From contig JBBJMP010000009.1 in NCBI GenBank assembly GCA_037718865.1, forward strand, positions 62,001-126,000: 64,000 nucleotides of DNA, written 5' to 3'. The notes beneath the pieces were generated by a model. The model was not told the DNA's origin and made no database searches. It saw nothing but the letters and a program-made list of their open reading frames with translations. The position numbers and the translations under genes were made by a program. How positions within the stretch are numbered: the first letter of the stretch is position 1; each line of letters starts with the position of its first letter. This stretch comes from JADCRZ01 sp037718865. Lineage in GTDB: Bacteria > Bacteroidota > Bacteroidia > Chitinophagales > Chitinophagaceae. Below, in pieces: positions 60,996-64,000 of this stretch.

Positions 60996-62927
60996 ATGAT
61001 CAAAATTACCTTACCAGACGGCGCTATTAGAGAGTATCAAAAAGGCGTATCAGCCCTAGACGTAGCAAAGTCGATATCAGAAGGCTTGGCCAGAAAGGTT
61101 TTAGCGGCAAGTATTGACGGAGAGGTATGGGACGCCACCCGCCTTATCGATGATGACGTTTCGTTAAAATTGCTAACCTGGGACGATGATAAGGCTAAAT
61201 CCACATTCTGGCATTCGACTGCCCATTTAATGGCCGAAGCTGTGGAATTTTTATTTCAAGGAGTGAAATTTTGGGTAGGACCGGCTGTAGAAAAGGGATT
61301 TTATTATGACATGGATCTGGGAGAAAGGCAGCTTTCCGAAGATGACCTGCCCAAGCTGGAAGCTAAGATGAACGAACTGGCAAAACAGAACAGTCAATAC
61401 ATTCGCAAACAGATATCCAAACAAGAAGCGATTCATTATTTTTCGGACAAAGGAGATGAATACAAGCTGGATCTGTTAAACGGATTAAACGATGGAAACA
61501 TCACCTTTTACACCCAGGGTGGTTTTACCGATCTGTGCCGCGGTCCTCATATTCCGCATACCGGGTTTATTAGGGCAATAAAATTGACCAGCATTGCCGG
61601 TGCTTACTGGAAAGGAGATGAGCAGAACAAAATGTTAACCAGGATCTATGGTGTCAGTTTTCCTTCCCAGAAAGAGCTTGATGAATACCTGGCCATGCTG
61701 GAAGAAGCCAAAAGAAGAGATCACCGTAAGCTTGGTAAGGAATTGGGTATATTTACCTTTGATGATGAAGTTGGACCGGGCTTGCCTTTGTGGATGCCAA
61801 ATGGAACCCTGATCATTGAAGAATTGGAAAAGCTGGCAAAAGAGACCGAAACAAAGGCAGGTTATAAAAGAGTGGTAACACCTCATATCGCCAAGGAAAG
61901 CCTTTACCTCACCAGCGGGCACCTGCCTTATTACCAGGACAGCATGTACCCACCTATGGAACTGGAGGGCGTTAAATATTACCTTAAGGCAATGAATTGC
62001 CCACATCATCATAAAATATTTGCGGCTGAACCCAAGAGTCACCGGGATATGCCTTTGCGGTTAGCAGAATACGGAACCTGTTACCGCTACGAACAGAGTG
62101 GTGAGTTATTCGGTTTGATGCGCGTACGTTGCCTGCACATGAACGATGCTCATATTTATTGTACCAAAGAACAGTTCTATGAAGAGTTCAAGGCAGTAAA
62201 TGAAATGTACCTGCTTTACTTCAAGATCTTTGGCATAGACAAATATGTGATGCGCCTCTCCTTACATGACCCGGCTAAACTTGGTAAGAAATACGTCGAC
62301 GAACCGGAGCTATGGAAAGAAACAGAAGCGTTGGTGAGAGATGTGCTGATAAGAACAAACACGCCCTTTGTGGAAGTACAGGATGAAGCTGCTTTTTACG
62401 GTCCCAAAATAGATGTTCAGATATGGAGCACTATCGGTCGTGAGTTCACCCTGGCTACCAACCAGGTAGATTTTGCGCAGGGTCGCAGCTTCAAGCTTGA
62501 ATTTACGAACCAGCACAATCAGCCGGAAGTTCCCCTGATCATTCACAGGGCGCCCCTGGGCACCCATGAAAGGTTCATTGGCTTTTTGCTTGAGCATTAC
62601 GCCGGTAAATTTCCTTTGTGGCTGTCTCCGCAACAGGTTAAGATCCTGCCCATCAGTGACAAGATTATGGATTATGCACAAACTATTTTACAATCTCTGA
62701 AAATTGCAGATATTCGTGTAGAGATTGATGACCGTAACGAGAAGATAGGAAAAAAGATCAGGGACACTGAGCTGGCAAGGGTACCTTATATGCTTATCCT
62801 GGGCGAAAAGGAGATGAATGAAAACCAGGTTTCTGTCCGCCGGCAGGGTAAAGGAGATATGGGGATGAAAGAAATTGATGCATTCATTACAGATACAAGG
62901 CAGGAGATCGTTAGCCGGCAGTCGTGA
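60996..62927 (+). CDS. thrS: threonyl-tRNA synthetase
   Basis: 643 residues. N-terminal TGS domain (about 1-62), second additional domain with HSTAHLMAEA and TDLCRGPHIP, and class II core with motif 2 GTCYRYEQSGELFGLMRVRC and motif 3 HRAPLGTHERFIGFLLEH. The anticodon-binding domain is at the C-terminus (KILPISDKIMDYAQT). Charges tRNA-Thr; an editing domain is included. Probably cotranscribed with infC 38 bp downstream. Confidence 0.97.
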   Translation: MIKITLPDGAIREYQKGVSALDVAKSISEGLARKVLAASIDGEVWDATRLIDDDVSLKLLTWDDDKAKSTFWHSTAHLMAEAVEFLFQGVKFWVGPAVEKGFYYDMDLGERQLSEDDLPKLEAKMNELAKQNSQYIRKQISKQEAIHYFSDKGDEYKLDLLNGLNDGNITFYTQGGFTDLCRGPHIPHTGFIRAIKLTSIAGAYWKGDEQNKMLTRIYGVSFPSQKELDEYLAMLEEAKRRDHRKLGKELGIFTFDDEVGPGLPLWMPNGTLIIEELEKLAKETETKAGYKRVVTPHIAKESLYLTSGHLPYYQDSMYPPMELEGVKYYLKAMNCPHHHKIFAAEPKSHRDMPLRLAEYGTCYRYEQSGELFGLMRVRCLHMNDAHIYCTKEQFYEEFKAVNEMYLLYFKIFGIDKYVMRLSLHDPAKLGKKYVDEPELWKETEALVRDVLIRTNTPFVEVQDEAAFYGPKIDVQIWSTIGREFTLATNQVDFAQGRSFKLEFTNQHNQPEVPLIIHRAPLGTHERFIGFLLEHYAGKFPLWLSPQQVKILPISDKIMDYAQTILQSLKIADIRVEIDDRNEKIGKKIRDTELARVPYMLILGEKEMNENQVSVRRQGKGDMGMKEIDAFITDTRQEIVSRQS

Positions 62928-62964
62928 TCATACACGTATAATATTTTTCACTTAAAAAATGTAA

Positions 62965-63546
62965 ATGGCATTTCCACCGAGACCCCCCAGGGGAAGTTTT
63001 AATCCAAGATTCAGAAAAGAACAACAACAAGAACACCGTACCAACCAGATGATCCGCGTACCCCAGGTGCGCTTAGTAGGAGATAACGTTGAGGTAGGCG
63101 TTTATTCCATCCAGGATGCATTGCGTATGGCTCATGACCAGGCCCTTGACCTGGTGGAAATTTCTCCGACAGCTGATCCTCCCGTATGTAAGATCATCGA
63201 CTACAATAAGTTCCTCTACGAAAAGAAGAAGAAAGAAAAGGAAATGAAGGCAAAGGCCAAAGTGTCGGAGGTTAAAGAAATTCGTTTTACCCCGGGCACC
63301 GATGATCATGATTTTGATTTCAAAAGTAAACATGCTGAAAAGTTTTTAAAGGATGGAAATAAAGTAAAAGCCTATGTGCAGTTCAAAGGCCGGGCGATAC
63401 AGTTTAAGGAAAGAGGTGAATTATTACTGCTGAAATTTGCTGACCGCCTGAAGGAAGTGGGCGTTTTAGAAAGCATGCCAAAAATGGAAGGAAAACGTAT
63501 GCTGGTCATTTTTGCACCTAAGCCCCAGAAAAAGGCGAACAAATAA
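62965..63546 (+). CDS. infC: translation initiation factor IF-3
   Basis: 193 residues. N-domain IRVPQVRLVGDNVEVGVYSI and LVEISPTADPPVCKIIDYNK; C-domain VKEIRFTPGTDDHDFDFKSK and VKAYVQFKGRAIQFKERGE. Starts at an ATG (62965) rather than the rare AUU used by E. coli; the N-terminus before IRVPQ is about 30 residues longer than in E. coli. Confidence 0.96.
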   Translation: MAFPPRPPRGSFNPRFRKEQQQEHRTNQMIRVPQVRLVGDNVEVGVYSIQDALRMAHDQALDLVEISPTADPPVCKIIDYNKFLYEKKKKEKEMKAKAKVSEVKEIRFTPGTDDHDFDFKSKHAEKFLKDGNKVKAYVQFKGRAIQFKERGELLLLKFADRLKEVGVLESMPKMEGKRMLVIFAPKPQKKANK

Positions 63547-63658
63547 TCACCCTGATTTTACAACTTTGCATTATTCAATCCGTTTCCCGTTGATTATGTT
63601 ACCTTCGAAACTGAATGATTAGACATCTTTTTCAATTTACTGTTTAAAATTAATTCGC

Positions 63659-64000
63659 ATGCCAAACAGCTTTGGTTATTTCCGCTTCAAGCCGGTGATC
63701 TGGGTCACTTTTTTAGCCGCAGGCATTTTTACAGGTTGTAAAAAAGATCTGGATCAGCAAAGCGCCTTACAAGGCGGACTGGTACCGGATCTATCCCAGG
63801 GAAGCTTGTCTGCCAATAAGGAAAAAGTTGATAAATATAATCCTAACGAAATACTTGTCAAGTTTAAAACAGGTACTTCCCAGGATAAAAAGGATAAATC
63901 ATTTGCAAAGATCAGCGGAAAAGTATCTGAGAAAATTCTTACCAAGCAAATGGAGCGTGCCGGGGAGAAAGATGGTGTTTACCTGCTTCATACTTCTTTA
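63659..64000 (+). CDS. S8 (subtilisin-like) protease, lipoprotein, 5' part
   Basis: 114 codons visible, open to the window end. Lipobox AAGIFTGCKKDL with Cys27 as the lipidation site. The segment NEILVKFKTGTSQDKKDKSF to GVYLLHTS resembles the fervidolysin-type propeptide of secreted S8 peptidases. The catalytic triad lies beyond the window, so the class is inferred from the propeptide alone. Confidence 0.6.
   Translation, partial: MPNSFGYFRFKPVIWVTFLAAGIFTGCKKDLDQQSALQGGLVPDLSQGSLSANKEKVDKYNPNEILVKFKTGTSQDKKDKSFAKISGKVSEKILTKQMERAGEKDGVYLLHTSL

Noticed and set aside
1..64000. CRISPR array
   Set aside because: The tandem repeats found have units of 6-9 bp without spacers; nothing has the repeat-spacer layout and no cas genes are seen.

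Overview
The window comes from a Bacteroidota chromosome, most likely Chitinophagaceae-like. This rests on gene content (EtfBA, DUF151 bifunctional nuclease, LytS/LytTR pair, DUF4468, type IX/FN3-like secreted proteins, GH127), AT-rich starts without clear Shine-Dalgarno sites, and a TTTG/TAnnTTTG promoter. No taxonomic search was possible.

Layout. 1-3.4 kb: the end of a BNR-propeller protein, a broken Calx-beta gene and a DoxX protein. 3.7-9.9 kb: an acyltransferase / LytS kinase / LytTR regulator operon in which the first two genes are each cut by an apparently identical 1599-bp IS4-like element. Removing each IS plus one target duplication restores both frames. 10-16 kb: AraC regulator, ECF sigma factor, GH127 glycosidase and two decayed secreted-protein genes. 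16-22.7 kb: a five-gene minus-strand cluster that reads as a ribosomal peptide (RiPP) system. It has a 60-residue precursor with a double-Gly leader and an Arg/Ser-repeat core, a PqqD-like recognition domain fused to a Ser/Thr kinase, a C39 peptidase-ABC exporter, an HlyD adaptor and a TolC channel. 23.3-44.5 kb: a 21-kb integrative element in tRNA-Leu(CAA), bounded by a 16-bp repeat of the tRNA 3' end. It carries integrase, AlpA-like HTH, SF3 helicase, CHC2 primase, VRR-NUC nuclease, a candidate iteron origin and a short tail module (tape measure, possible tail chaperone), but no capsid, portal or terminase that I can recognise. 44.6-64 kb: ordinary core chromosome (lysine/saccharopine-type dehydrogenase, TrmN6-like, TsaD, MacB-like permease, IspE, DUF151 nuclease, EtfA/B, TilS, rhomboid, RlmH, LigD ligase, BASS transporter, ThrS, IF-3, start of an S8 protease).

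The most exciting system is the peptide cluster at 16025-22671. The inferred pathway is: the kinase's N-terminal domain binds the leader, the kinase domain modifies (probably phosphorylates) serines of the SR-repeat core, C39 cleaves after the double Gly, and the ABC-HlyD-TolC conduit exports the product. No lanthionine lyase or cyclase is present, so it does not fit the lanthipeptide classes I know. Also notable are the candidate origin at 39.7 kb, a serine hydrolase that appears to have lost its catalytic Ser-x-x-Lys segment, and heptameric/hairpin repeats sitting in frame inside trmN6 and tilS.
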